Below the pieces are notes generated by a model. That model did not search any database, was not told where the DNA came from, and worked only from the letters and a program-made list of their open reading frames with translations. Positions 20,101 to 28,261 of a DNA stretch of 64,000 nucleotides are shown piece after piece. The DNA is from Flavobacterium sp. IB48 (lineage in GTDB: Bacteria; Bacteroidota; Bacteroidia; Flavobacteriales; Flavobacteriaceae): NCBI RefSeq assembly GCF_016405855.1, contig NZ_JAEFCA010000003.1, positions 120,253 through 184,252 on the forward strand, given 5' to 3'. Position numbers and translations under genes: made by a program. How positions within the stretch are numbered: position 1 is the first letter of the stretch; every line of letters starts with the position of its first letter.

Positions 20101-21935
20101 AAGCCTGTTTTTGTAGCTGTAACTGTAAAATTTAATCCAGCTGTTAAACCTGCAACACTATAAGCTCCACTTGCATTTGAAACTGCTATTAAAGTTGTGC
20201 TTCCAGAAACTGCAGAAACGGTTACGCCAGAAACTGGATTTGTTCCATCTAGAACTGTTCCGCTTACGGTATAAGTTGGCTGACTTCCGTTAATCACAAC
20301 TCCTGTTTGGTTTACCGTTACATTGTTTAATGATACCGGAACAAATGTGTAACTCGCTTTTACTGCTGTAAGAGAATAGTTTTGTCCTGAAGTTAAATTA
20401 TTGAATGCAAAATTTCCATTGGCAGAAACTACTGTCTGAATAACTGCATTGCTTGCATTTCGTAATTCTACTGTAACATTGGTAACCAAAGCCGATCCGT
20501 TTTTTACAGAACCAGAAATACTTACTGTTCCCGGAACTACACTTCCAAAAGAAGTATCAACTTGGTTTAATAATGCGTTAGGAATTGAACCCCTTGTATC
20601 TTGAGATAATTCCCAGATCATCCCTCCAGCTAAGTTTTTTGATTTTATATACTGCACTTTTAAGTCCATTGACTGTTTATCTTCATAAGAAATAAATTCT
20701 TTTGAAGTAGCATTATATAAATAAGGAACTTTTGTAGTATTATCAAAATATCTTACCCATCCTGCCGAAGCTGCAGATGGCGTTACCATCATCGTGTTTG
20801 GATCTAAATAGGCATGCGAGTTGGTAACTGGATTCCCAACTAAATCACAGATTTCGATACTTCCAGATTTTTCACAAGCTCCTGAACCATCCCATGTTCC
20901 TGTTGGGTTTTGCGGATTTGTACATCCAGGAACTACGTATCTTGGTGCTGAGACAAATAATCCGTTTGTTGAATTTGCAGCAACGTTATCGAATTTTTTT
21001 CCGTAGAAAGGCAACCCCATGATTAACTTATTCGCAGGAAAACCAATTACATTTAAATATTGATTTGTTAATTCATCTAATGATTCTGATTGTGTTGCAC
21101 CATACAACGGGTCATTAGGGTTTCCACTTGCGTATAAAGGTGCGTTGTAACAGGTTTTATCGTACCAGTTTCCACCAAAATCATATCCGAAATAGGTGAT
21201 ATAATCGCAATAAGTCGAAATATCTTCTGTCATTCCGTATTGTGATCTGTTATTTGGTCCTAAATACTGTTTAGAAACATTTCTAACATTGTTTCCAGCA
21301 GCAATAGTAATTAGTTTATTTGGCATTGCCTGACGCATAGCTTTTAATAAAAGCACTAAATTTTTATTATCATTAGGGCTGTATTTTTGAGGAGGAACAG
21401 GCGAACCATTTACTATTTCTGTACCGTCAGTTCCGCCCGAAAGAGGATATTCCCAGTCGATGTCGAAACCGTCAATAAATGGATATGTAGTAATGAAGTT
21501 TGCCATATCTGCTGCTAAAGCCGCTCTTGCTACAGGACTTGCAGCAATTGGAGAAAGATCTTGTCCTTTTGTCCAGCCTCCAACAGAAATTAAAACTTTT
21601 AAATGCGGATACTTTTCTTTCAATTTCATTAAATCGTAAAAGTTTCCTTTAACTGGCGCATCCCAAGGAATTCCGCCTTCCATATGCTCAAAATCGGCAT
21701 AGGTGTCTAAACATTTTAATTTTGTATTCTCCGGATGGGCAGGATCGTAAGTTGTCCCATAAAAAGAATAATTTAAGTGCGTCAATTTACTTCCATCAAT
21801 TTTCGGAACATTAAAATCCCGAGCATAAATAGACCATTGCGCATAATACCCCACTACTTTTTTTCCGTGAGCCGGTTGGGCCAACGCTAGTAAGGGAAAC
21901 AGTAACAAAAAGAGCAATCTGTAATAATGTTTCAT
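17199..21935 (-). CDS. chiA: ChiA: secreted double-GH18 chitinase, T9SS type-A cargo
   Basis: 1578 residues, matching F. johnsoniae ChiA in length and layout as I recall it. A signal peptide (MKHYYRLLFLLLFPLLALAQ) precedes an N-terminal GH18 domain (about 25-460) with DGFDIDWEYP and catalytic Glu162. The middle (about 470-1110) holds several beta-sandwich repeats: three or so of the VSGTVLDGTNPVSGVTV type, then two near-identical blocks of about 100 residues with VEIVLPWTDN and YYPNNLANF, then Ig-like domains. A second GH18 (about 1130-1490) has DGVDIDFE and catalytic Glu1264. The last 80 residues (DVFNTIGQTV, KSLKVMNF) form a type-A T9SS sorting domain. In F. johnsoniae ChiA is required for chitin growth, and the two catalytic units act in a complementary way on the polymer. 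Its own promoter presumably lies in the 463-nt upstream gap. Confidence 0.97.
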   Translation of the reverse strand: MKHYYRLLFLLLFPLLALAQPAHGKKVVGYYAQWSIYARDFNVPKIDGSKLTHLNYSFYGTTYDPAHPENTKLKCLDTYADFEHMEGGIPWDAPVKGNFYDLMKLKEKYPHLKVLISVGGWTKGQDLSPIAASPVARAALAADMANFITTYPFIDGFDIDWEYPLSGGTDGTEIVNGSPVPPQKYSPNDNKNLVLLLKAMRQAMPNKLITIAAGNNVRNVSKQYLGPNNRSQYGMTEDISTYCDYITYFGYDFGGNWYDKTCYNAPLYASGNPNDPLYGATQSESLDELTNQYLNVIGFPANKLIMGLPFYGKKFDNVAANSTNGLFVSAPRYVVPGCTNPQNPTGTWDGSGACEKSGSIEICDLVGNPVTNSHAYLDPNTMMVTPSAASAGWVRYFDNTTKVPYLYNATSKEFISYEDKQSMDLKVQYIKSKNLAGGMIWELSQDTRGSIPNALLNQVDTSFGSVVPGTVSISGSVKNGSALVTNVTVELRNASNAVIQTVVSANGNFAFNNLTSGQNYSLTAVKASYTFVPVSLNNVTVNQTGVVINGSQPTYTVSGTVLDGTNPVSGVTVSAVSGSTTLIAVSNASGAYSVAGLTAGLNFTVTATKTGFSYAPASTVYNAIDANKTLNFTQGAAVVTYTVSGTVLNGSAPVSGVTITAASTAGNVTATSNSSGAYSLTLASGGNYTVTAALTGQTFTPASTVYSNLNANKTLNFTQDVATSTSKISGTVKNGTTPVAGAKVEIVLPWTDNAHPWKSVLATTDAQGKYSFDNSVVDGYTTITSLKLNTWSNGEVNYYPNNLANFPVPSTPTVYNFNTSSTAKVALAAATNLISGTVKNGSTPVANAQVEIVLPWTDNTHNWKSVLATTDASGNYAFDNSVVAGYTQILSLKLNSWQNGEVAYYPNNLANFAVPTTPTVYNFNTQTTVVTKPVVAITAPTASAIAINLGSSINFVASVGLSAADATTISSVVFSLDGQTISATNSSGTYTSVWTPVANQFGVSHTLTVTATASNGTTDSKTYSFTLTCSGANCPNALPVITWNSPSNTTVYQSSFQAVPISVTAVDSDGTVSGVTITINGGTFNMTAGTNNTYTYNFTPTAYQDYPIVIKATDNKAAVTTLNNTIKIATVSGNRFIPLPSKIILGYAHSWENTSAPFLYFSQIKGSKFNVVDYSFVETVNRDGYTPILTTNDARYLTNGVFDKQLLKNDIKTLRDSGVPVIVSIGGQNGHVVLENVTQKNIFVNGLKAIIDEYQFDGVDIDFEGGSMNFSAGGLRDISYAGISAYPRLKNVVDAFKELKAYYGPGFLLTAAPETQYVQGGYTTYTDTFGSFLPIIQNLRNELDLLAVQLYNTGGENGLDGQYYGTAKKANMVTALTDMIIKGYNIASTGMHFDGLPASKVLIALPACPSAAGSGYLTPTEGINAMDYLRNGTNFSGRTYTMQPGGPYPSLRGLMTWSVNWDASSCGNSSELSKAYAAYFASQGTAKTLAVEDITAESNTTVAYFRNNTLSVVNDTGDIAQVDVFNTIGQTVTSHRNIQNNKEVLLNSPSFASKQIFVVIVTDKSGHKKSLKVMNFLN

Positions 21936-21977
21936 AGTTAATAAATATTAGTTAATAGAAAATAAATAATTGGGCCA

Positions 21978-21997
21978 CAGAAGCTTAAACACTTCTG
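21978..21997 (-). promoter_or_regulatory. Hairpin in the chiA leader region
   Basis: CAGAAG and CTTCTG are inverted around an 8-nt loop, ending 43 nt before the chiA start codon. It could be a leader hairpin or an operator. Function inferred only from position. Confidence 0.35.
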
Positions 21998-22320
21998 GGT
22001 TTCGCTCAACAGCAGATTGGAACCCCGCGGTCGATTGGAAATAAACTCAAATTACATTCTATAGATAAATATTACTATTTCTGATTCATTCATAATCATT
22101 AGTAAATAGCAGTGATTGATATTTATTTATAATTTTAAAAATTAATATTAAATACAAATGATAAATTTGGGACTAATCATCAATCTATACTTTTTTGTCA
22201 TGTTTTATTGTATTCTTATTCTTCTATTTGGTTTTAAAGGTTAATAATTAATTTCACGGCTTATATTTTGTTATTTAATTAAGTTAAGTGTTGATTATTT
22301 CTGAAATCTTGGCTATAACT

Positions 22321-22349
22321 ATCTCTACCGAGGAACTTCAGTAGAGATA
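22321..22349. repeat. Imperfect palindrome downstream of the GH20 gene
   Basis: ATCTCTAC and GTAGAGAT flank an inner GAGG/CTTC pairing, giving a long stem with one mismatch. It lies 50-78 nt past the GH20 stop codon. No T-tract follows on the minus strand, so an operator or mRNA-end hairpin is as likely as a terminator. Confidence 0.5.
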
Positions 22350-22398
22350 ATTAAAAGCCTAATTAATGTAACTCTAATAACACTAACTCAACCAAAAT

Positions 22399-24465
22399 TC
22401 ATATTAGTTTTTTCAAACTTTCATAAACTGACAATTCCACGTCAGCATGATCTTTTGTATTACATTGATCTATTAAACTTTTTAAATCTGCTGATTTTAA
22501 AGTCGATTTGTTGTCTAATACAAGTAATAATTCCTGCGATGCATCACTTAATTTTTTAGACAATGGTAAAATTGGCTGTACTAATGGAGCATTTGCACTT
22601 AGTGCTGTAAGGTCATTATGCACTGCAATCCATTTAGTAAAAAATGCAGTCACTTTTGCTTTGTTATCTGCCGATTTATTTGCTAAATATTGATTTACCG
22701 CTGCATCAAATGCAAGAGCATCTTTTGCATCTGGTCCGCAAGCATCTGCAAACAAAGTAAAAGGAGAATACATCTGGTACTCTGTTCCTCCTTTGTTACG
22801 AGTATATCCTTTTAAAGGTTCGCTTACTTTAGAAAACTCTTCAAGCGGTTGAATACTTTGATTGTTGGCAATATTTCTTAAAATAACATCTTTGTTACGT
22901 ATATGAGTAATTCCTAATTCTTCTAATCTGAAAGAAACTGTTTCTAAACGTTTACGCATATTTTCTACATCTACTACGTCTTCTGCAGACCAAAGTCTTT
23001 CTGCAATAGCTGCAGTTCTTGGCCATAATCTAGAATCTATAGTTGTTGGTGTAGCCAATTCTGTCCACATTGTCGCTTCTCCACCAAGAATTCTTGCTTT
23101 TTCGTCACTCGTTAAATTCGCTCCTTTTGGCATCGGATCATTTAAATAATGGCTTGCAATTGGGTACATCAAATCGATATAATATCCGTTAGACAAAACG
23201 GTTTTGTATCCTTTTTTAACAGCTTCTACCAAAGATTTACCTGCTGGCATTCCTTCGTTTGGCCCTCTCCATGAGTGAACGATCGCTTCTTTAGATAAAT
23301 CTTTCGTCAAAATTTCTTCCCAACCCATCAATTGCTTTCCGTGCTTCTTTAACATTGGAGCCAATTGCATCGTGAAATAAGTTTGTAATTCGTGATTGTT
23401 CTTTAAATTATGTTTTTTCATGAATTCCTGAATTTTCGGGTTTTCATCCCAATCTTTCCCTTCGTTTTCATCTCCTCCAATATGGAAATAGGCACCTGGA
23501 AACAATGGGCAAACCTCATCAAAAACTTCACTTAATAGTTGATACGTTTTAGGATTTGAAGGATCTAATGTTGGTGAAAAAATACCAGCATTTCTTTCAA
23601 TTCCATAGGTAGCGATTGCTGTACCTTGAATATTTTTTTCGGATGTTCCTCCTGTCAACTTGATTACTTTACTGCCAATTTCTGGATAAGCCGTTAAAAT
23701 TGCAGATCCGTGACCTGGAACATCTATTTCGGGAACAATTAAAATACCGCGCTCATCGGCATATTTTACGATATTTTTAATTTCCTCTTGTGTATAATAC
23801 ATTCCATCCGAAGCTAATTGAGTAAACTTTGGATGTTTTTTCATTTCAATTCTCCATCCTTGATCATCAACCAAATGCCAATGAAAAACATTCATTTTCA
23901 TTGCTGCCAATGCGTCAATATTTCTTTTAATAACATCAACAGGCTGAAAATGTCTTGAAGCATCAATCATTAAACCTCTCCAAGTAAATCTTGGAAAATC
24001 TGAAATTTTTGAAACTGGAAAATAAAACGATTTTGAATTGTTTTGAAGAAGTTGCAACAATGTCTCCAAGCCATGCAAAGCTCCCAAATCACTGGTTGCA
24101 TTAATTATAATTTTGTTTGAAGTAATATCTAAATGATAACTCTCATCTTCATACAAACCAATTTTTCCGCTTTTACTACAATTAATTTGTAATTCTGCAT
24201 TTGGAACTTCATTTAATTTGGTAATAAAACCTTGTTCAAAAAATATACCTGTTCTACCATCTAAACGGCGCAAAAAACGAGTTACTCCTCCAAAAATTCT
24301 AGCATTTGGATTACCAGTAATATTTACTTTAAAATTCTTACTTAAATTAAAATTACCTTCATTAATTACAACATTCTGAGGCCAAGGCATAAGATTCAGT
24401 TGCTCTTTCTGGACTTGAGCACCTGCCGATATACCTGCAAATAATAGTACAAATAAATATTTCAT
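22399..24465 (-). CDS. GH20 beta-N-acetylhexosaminidase, periplasmic
   Basis: 688 residues with a signal peptide (MKYLFVLLFAGISAGAQ). An N-terminal GH20b domain (about 25-150) precedes the catalytic barrel (about 150-510), with FTWRGLMIDASRHF, HWHLVDDQGWR, EIDVPGHG and the catalytic pair Asp332-Glu333 in HIGGDENEGKDW. A late WTELATPTTIDSRLWPR and an extra C-terminal helical part follow. GH20 enzymes remove terminal GlcNAc from chito-oligosaccharides by substrate-assisted catalysis. No T9SS sorting domain is visible, so it is probably periplasmic and acts on oligosaccharides brought in by SusCD. It belongs to the run of minus-strand genes nagB-GH20 in the chitin locus. Confidence 0.95.
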   Translation of the reverse strand: MKYLFVLLFAGISAGAQVQKEQLNLMPWPQNVVINEGNFNLSKNFKVNITGNPNARIFGGVTRFLRRLDGRTGIFFEQGFITKLNEVPNAELQINCSKSGKIGLYEDESYHLDITSNKIIINATSDLGALHGLETLLQLLQNNSKSFYFPVSKISDFPRFTWRGLMIDASRHFQPVDVIKRNIDALAAMKMNVFHWHLVDDQGWRIEMKKHPKFTQLASDGMYYTQEEIKNIVKYADERGILIVPEIDVPGHGSAILTAYPEIGSKVIKLTGGTSEKNIQGTAIATYGIERNAGIFSPTLDPSNPKTYQLLSEVFDEVCPLFPGAYFHIGGDENEGKDWDENPKIQEFMKKHNLKNNHELQTYFTMQLAPMLKKHGKQLMGWEEILTKDLSKEAIVHSWRGPNEGMPAGKSLVEAVKKGYKTVLSNGYYIDLMYPIASHYLNDPMPKGANLTSDEKARILGGEATMWTELATPTTIDSRLWPRTAAIAERLWSAEDVVDVENMRKRLETVSFRLEELGITHIRNKDVILRNIANNQSIQPLEEFSKVSEPLKGYTRNKGGTEYQMYSPFTLFADACGPDAKDALAFDAAVNQYLANKSADNKAKVTAFFTKWIAVHNDLTALSANAPLVQPILPLSKKLSDASQELLLVLDNKSTLKSADLKSLIDQCNTKDHADVELSVYESLKKLI

Positions 24466-24520
24466 TTTTCTTTTTTTTGGTCGGATAGTTTCTTAGTCCA
24501 TATCCTAATTTATATAAAAA

Positions 24521-24581
24521 GACAAAATCCAGAATGACTTCTGCATACCTCACTTTTACAAGTAATCATCTGAATTTTGTC
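24521..24581. repeat. Inverted repeat in the nagB-GH20 gap
   Basis: GACAAAATCCAGA (24521) and TCTGAATTTTGTC (24569) are inverted with one mismatch around a 35-nt loop, between the nagB stop and the GH20 start. It could act as an attenuator or stabilising hairpin. Confidence 0.4.
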
Positions 24582-24612
24582 ATTTGATTCATTTTATAGA
24601 ATCATAAAAACT

Positions 24613-26550
24613 TTAATAATCAAAACGCTTAAAGGCTTCTATTGCTTCATATTCAGCTAAACCTAGTTCGTCGTATAAAATTGCTGTGTTTTTGTTTCGA
24701 TCTTCTGCCCTAACCCAGAATTCACGAGAATCATTTCCTTGAAACATTACTCTGTCTTTTTGAGACTGGTGATGTAAAATGGCATGACGTTTTAACAATA
24801 CTTCTGAAGGACTTAACGGAACGGCCATGTCAATTTCATGAATGTCCCATTCGTGCCAAGCTCCTCTGTAAAGCCACAACCAGCAATCATTCATGTACGG
24901 TTCTGGTTTAAGCTCTTTTAATGCAGCAAAAATGGCATTTAAACAAACCTCATGAGTTCCGTGCGGATCTGCAAGATCTCCAGCAGCAAAAACCTGATGT
25001 GGTTTTATTCTAGCAATAATGTCTTTTACGATAGCAATATCTTCTGGTCCTAACGGATTCTTTTTAACCTGTCCTGTTTCGTAAAAAGGAAGATCCAAAA
25101 AGTGCGTATTCTCATCTTTCAATCCGATATATCTTGTTGCTCCGTAAGATTCTCTTCTTCTTATAAGTCCTTTTAATTTTCGAACTTCCAAAGAATCGAT
25201 TTGATTTTCAGATTTGTTATTTAAAAACTCGATAACCGATTTGAAATTGATATCAGCTTGACCTTCTCCGATAAAATCACTGGCAACTTCTGCAAATTTT
25301 AAAGCTTCATCATCTGAAACTGCAATATTTCCTGAAGTTTGGTAGACCACATGAACATCGTGTCCTTGCTTGATTAATTTTGAAAATGTTCCTCCCATAG
25401 AAATCACATCATCGTCTGGGTGCGGGCTAAAAAGAATAATCCTCTTTTTTGCCGGATTTGCCCTTTCTGGACGAAATGAATCATCTGTGTTTGGTTTTCC
25501 TCCTGGCCATCCAGTAATAGTGTGCTGTAAAATATTAAACATATTAATGTTCATATCATAAGCAGAACCTTCTTGAGCCAATAGGTCAGACATTCCGTTA
25601 TTGTTGTAATCACGGTCTGTCAGTTTTAAAATAGATTGTTTTGTTTTTTGACAAAGCCAGACAATTGCTTTACTTTTTAATTCAGGAGTCCAAAGACATT
25701 CACCGACTAACCACGGTGTTTTGAAACGGGTTAATTCTGATGCTGCCGACTGATCTAAAACAAAAGTTGCATTTGGATGATTTTGTAAAAACGTAGCTGG
25801 AACCTCTGAACTGATATCTCCTTGAATAGTTCTTTTGATGATATCTGCTTTGTTTTGTCCCCAAGCCATCAAAACAATACGTTTTGATCTCATAATGGTC
25901 GAAACTCCCATTGTTATGGCGCGTTTCGGTACATTATCTATACCATTAAAAGCAGATGAAGCATCGACTCTTGTGATATGATCTAAGGTAATAATTCTTG
26001 TTCCTGAATTGATGTGCGAACCAGGCTCGTTAAATCCAACATGACCCGTTCTACCAATTCCAAGCAATTGAAAATCAAGACCACCCGCATTTTTAATATT
26101 CATTTCATAATCAATACAGTATTGATTGATTTCCTCAATTGCTACAGTACCATCAGGAATATTAATATTTTCAGGTTTGATATCAATATGTTTAAAAAGA
26201 TGCTCGTGCATGAAATAATGATAGCTCTGATTATTTTCTTTAGTCATTGGATAATATTCATCCAAATTAAAAGTGATTACATTGCTAAAACTTAGTCCTT
26301 CTTCTTTGTGCATTCTCACTAGTTCCTCATAAACTTTAATAGGAGAAGAACCTGTTGCCAGACCTAAAACACAAGATTTATTTTTTTCCTGCTTAGATCT
26401 AATTAGCTGCGCAATTTCCTGCGCTACAATTACAGAAGCTTCAATAGAACTTTTGAAAATTTCGTTATGAATTTTCTCAAAACGAGTTTCTTCAAATTTT
26501 CCCGCGCTTTTATAACTGATATCAGGTTTTATTTCTAAAGCACTTTTCAT
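24613..26550 (-). CDS. nagB: Glucosamine-6-phosphate deaminase fused to a PIG-L/LmbE deacetylase domain
   Basis: 645 residues. The N-terminal half (about 20-290) is NagB-like: LGLATGSSPIKVYEEL, FNLDEYY (Asp97 aligns with E. coli Asp72) and GIGRTGHVGFNEPGS. In the last motif, His170 and Glu175 align with E. coli His143 and Glu148, but E. coli Asp141 is replaced by Thr168. The C-terminal half (about 369-630) is a PIG-L/LmbE zinc deacetylase domain with SPHPDDD (376-381) and a later DPHGTHEVC, so its metal motif looks intact. NagB turns glucosamine-6-P into fructose-6-P and ammonia. No nagA is visible in the window, so the PIG-L half might deacetylate GlcNAc-6-P; that is inference. Similar fusions are known in Bacteroidota genomes. 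Cytoplasmic; gap of 106 nt after susD. Confidence 0.92.
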   Translation of the reverse strand: MKSALEIKPDISYKSAGKFEETRFEKIHNEIFKSSIEASVIVAQEIAQLIRSKQEKNKSCVLGLATGSSPIKVYEELVRMHKEEGLSFSNVITFNLDEYYPMTKENNQSYHYFMHEHLFKHIDIKPENINIPDGTVAIEEINQYCIDYEMNIKNAGGLDFQLLGIGRTGHVGFNEPGSHINSGTRIITLDHITRVDASSAFNGIDNVPKRAITMGVSTIMRSKRIVLMAWGQNKADIIKRTIQGDISSEVPATFLQNHPNATFVLDQSAASELTRFKTPWLVGECLWTPELKSKAIVWLCQKTKQSILKLTDRDYNNNGMSDLLAQEGSAYDMNINMFNILQHTITGWPGGKPNTDDSFRPERANPAKKRIILFSPHPDDDVISMGGTFSKLIKQGHDVHVVYQTSGNIAVSDDEALKFAEVASDFIGEGQADINFKSVIEFLNNKSENQIDSLEVRKLKGLIRRRESYGATRYIGLKDENTHFLDLPFYETGQVKKNPLGPEDIAIVKDIIARIKPHQVFAAGDLADPHGTHEVCLNAIFAALKELKPEPYMNDCWLWLYRGAWHEWDIHEIDMAVPLSPSEVLLKRHAILHHQSQKDRVMFQGNDSREFWVRAEDRNKNTAILYDELGLAEYEAIEAFKRFDY

Positions 26551-26593
26551 TTCTTTTCTTTTTTGTAGTAATTACCATCATGGTTTTAAGATA

Positions 26594-26623
26594 TGGTATA
26601 GACAGCTTTCGCCATCTATACCA
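26594..26623 (-). promoter_or_regulatory. Hairpin between susD and nagB
   Basis: TGGTATAGA and TCTATACCA are inverted. On the minus strand the loop end reads GCGAAAGC, a GAAA tetraloop closed by G-C pairs. It lies about 35 nt after the susD stop and has no T-tract, so it probably protects the susCD mRNA end or lowers read-through into nagB. Confidence 0.5.
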
Positions 26624-26656
26624 CACTACTAACCAAACTTAATATCCCATTTTTTT

Positions 26657-28249
26657 TTAGAAGTTCACTCCAGTATCCCACCAAAGTCTTGTTGCACCGT
26701 TATCTGGTCCACCTAACTTAGCAATACCAGTTGCAACTCCATCTTTGTTTCCAGCAATTTCAGATGCCACAAAATTTACTCTTCTAACACCTAACTGAGA
26801 GCTAATAACTCCGTTACTTGTGTTATTTGTGATTGGGAATAATTTTGGATATCCAGTTCTTCTCCACTCAGTCCAAGCTTCTTGTCCGTCAGGGAAACCA
26901 GCAATCCATTTTTGAGTAATAATTTTTTGAAGTTTAACTTCATTAGAAGCACCAGCTTCCCAAGCTACAGTCACATTATTAACAGCAGCCGCATTATTTG
27001 TTGCATCAAGCGGGTCAACATAAGCTTTTGGCAATGCTGTACTAGTTTTGTATGTTGATGAAGAAACTCCAAACTGCTCGAAAGAAGCTGTGATTCCCGC
27101 CTCATATAAAGATTGAACATCACTTCCCATATTCCATCCTCTCAAAGCTCCTTCTGCTCTTAAGAAGAAAACCTCAGCAGTAGATAAGAAAACAGTTTCT
27201 TTTACATTTATAGCTTCTCCAACTTTAGAAAAATCTTTACGAGCTGCTTTTGTAGCTCCATCTGGAGCAACTGGCAAAACAATTCCTGTTCTAATTCCTT
27301 TATATTCTCCTGGATATTTAACTGAAACAGCGAAATATTTTGATAGTCTTGGATCATTATATCCTACTAAGATAGATTCCATATCTGCAGACATGTTAAT
27401 ATCTTCATAACTATTACTATTTCCATATACAGGATTTGTAAAGTCACTTAAGAAAACAAAACTATCGTCTTTAGTAAGCATTACACCATATTTCTGAGAA
27501 ATAGATTTTTCAGCTTGTTCTTTGGCTACTGCTGGAGCTTTTACAGCTAATCGCATTGCTAATCTTAAACGAAGAGAATTCGCAAATTTTACCCATTTAG
27601 AATAGCTTCCTCCATATTTAGAAAAATCAGCTTTAGTAATAATTGAGCTTTCACCAGAATCTGCTGCTTTGCTTAATGTTACAATAGCCTCATCAAGATC
27701 TGCAAACATCTGCGTGTACACTTGTTCTTGTGAATCGTATTCTTTAACTGAAGATTCAGAACTATATTTTGAATAAACAATTGGTCCATAAATATCAGTT
27801 ATTCTATGCATCGCCTCAACTTTTAGTATCTGAGACATTGCATATATTTCTGGATATAATCCTTTTGTTTTAGTCTCATGCTCTATTTTTAGAGCATTTG
27901 CCATTACGTTTGTGTACGCATCATCCCATGCTCTACCGTTCCAACCATTTACAAGATTGTAAGTCATGTTGTTATTATTACTTCCAAATGGATTTGGAGT
28001 AGCCATATAACCTGACCATACATCACCTTGCAAGTTTTGCTGGATTTGGTATCCCCACAATGGATCTTGTTCAAAAATAAAATTGAACATTACTTTTGAA
28101 TAACCCGTGATATTATTAAAATCCTGTGCTAATTGTTCAGCAGTAGAACCTTGAGGATCAGAGTTAATCTCGTCAAAGTTATCAGTACAGCTCATAGCAG
28201 CTAATAAGCCTAAGCAGAGAATCGACTTTTGTATATATTTTCTTTTCAT
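26657..28249 (-). CDS. SusD-like chito-oligosaccharide-binding lipoprotein
   Basis: 530 residues with a lipoprotein signal (SILCLGLLAAMSC, Cys21) and an early CTDNFDEINSDP. It belongs to the SusD/RagB-like superfamily, specifically the type with EIYAMSQILKVEAMHRITDIYGPIVYS-like TPR helices and a late KWIAGFPDGQEAWTEWRRTGYPKLFP motif. SusD lipoproteins sit on the outer surface and form the lid of the SusC barrel, handing over oligosaccharides. Its partner susC ends 12 nt upstream, so the two are translated from one mRNA. The chitin specificity is inferred from the surrounding chitinase genes and the known F. johnsoniae locus. Confidence 0.95.
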   Translation of the reverse strand: MKRKYIQKSILCLGLLAAMSCTDNFDEINSDPQGSTAEQLAQDFNNITGYSKVMFNFIFEQDPLWGYQIQQNLQGDVWSGYMATPNPFGSNNNNMTYNLVNGWNGRAWDDAYTNVMANALKIEHETKTKGLYPEIYAMSQILKVEAMHRITDIYGPIVYSKYSSESSVKEYDSQEQVYTQMFADLDEAIVTLSKAADSGESSIITKADFSKYGGSYSKWVKFANSLRLRLAMRLAVKAPAVAKEQAEKSISQKYGVMLTKDDSFVFLSDFTNPVYGNSNSYEDINMSADMESILVGYNDPRLSKYFAVSVKYPGEYKGIRTGIVLPVAPDGATKAARKDFSKVGEAINVKETVFLSTAEVFFLRAEGALRGWNMGSDVQSLYEAGITASFEQFGVSSSTYKTSTALPKAYVDPLDATNNAAAVNNVTVAWEAGASNEVKLQKIITQKWIAGFPDGQEAWTEWRRTGYPKLFPITNNTSNGVISSQLGVRRVNFVASEIAGNKDGVATGIAKLGGPDNGATRLWWDTGVNF

Positions 28250-28261
28250 GATGTTTTTTTA

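Larger units (their letters stand above)
21936..22398. other. 463-nt gap between the GH20 gene and chiA
   Basis: No gene of convincing form is present. The gap must carry the chiA promoter, but I find no exact TAnnTTTG on the minus strand; the nearest is TATCATTTG at 22155-22163, with a 3-nt gap instead of 2. It also holds the leader hairpin at 21978-21997, a direct repeat GATTGGAA (22015 and 22033) around a CCGCGG, and a 29-nt imperfect palindrome at 22321-22349. Confidence 0.5.

Noticed and set aside
22321..22349. Rho-independent terminator after the GH20 gene
   Set aside because: The stem is good but no T-tract follows on the minus strand, so it is listed only as a palindrome.
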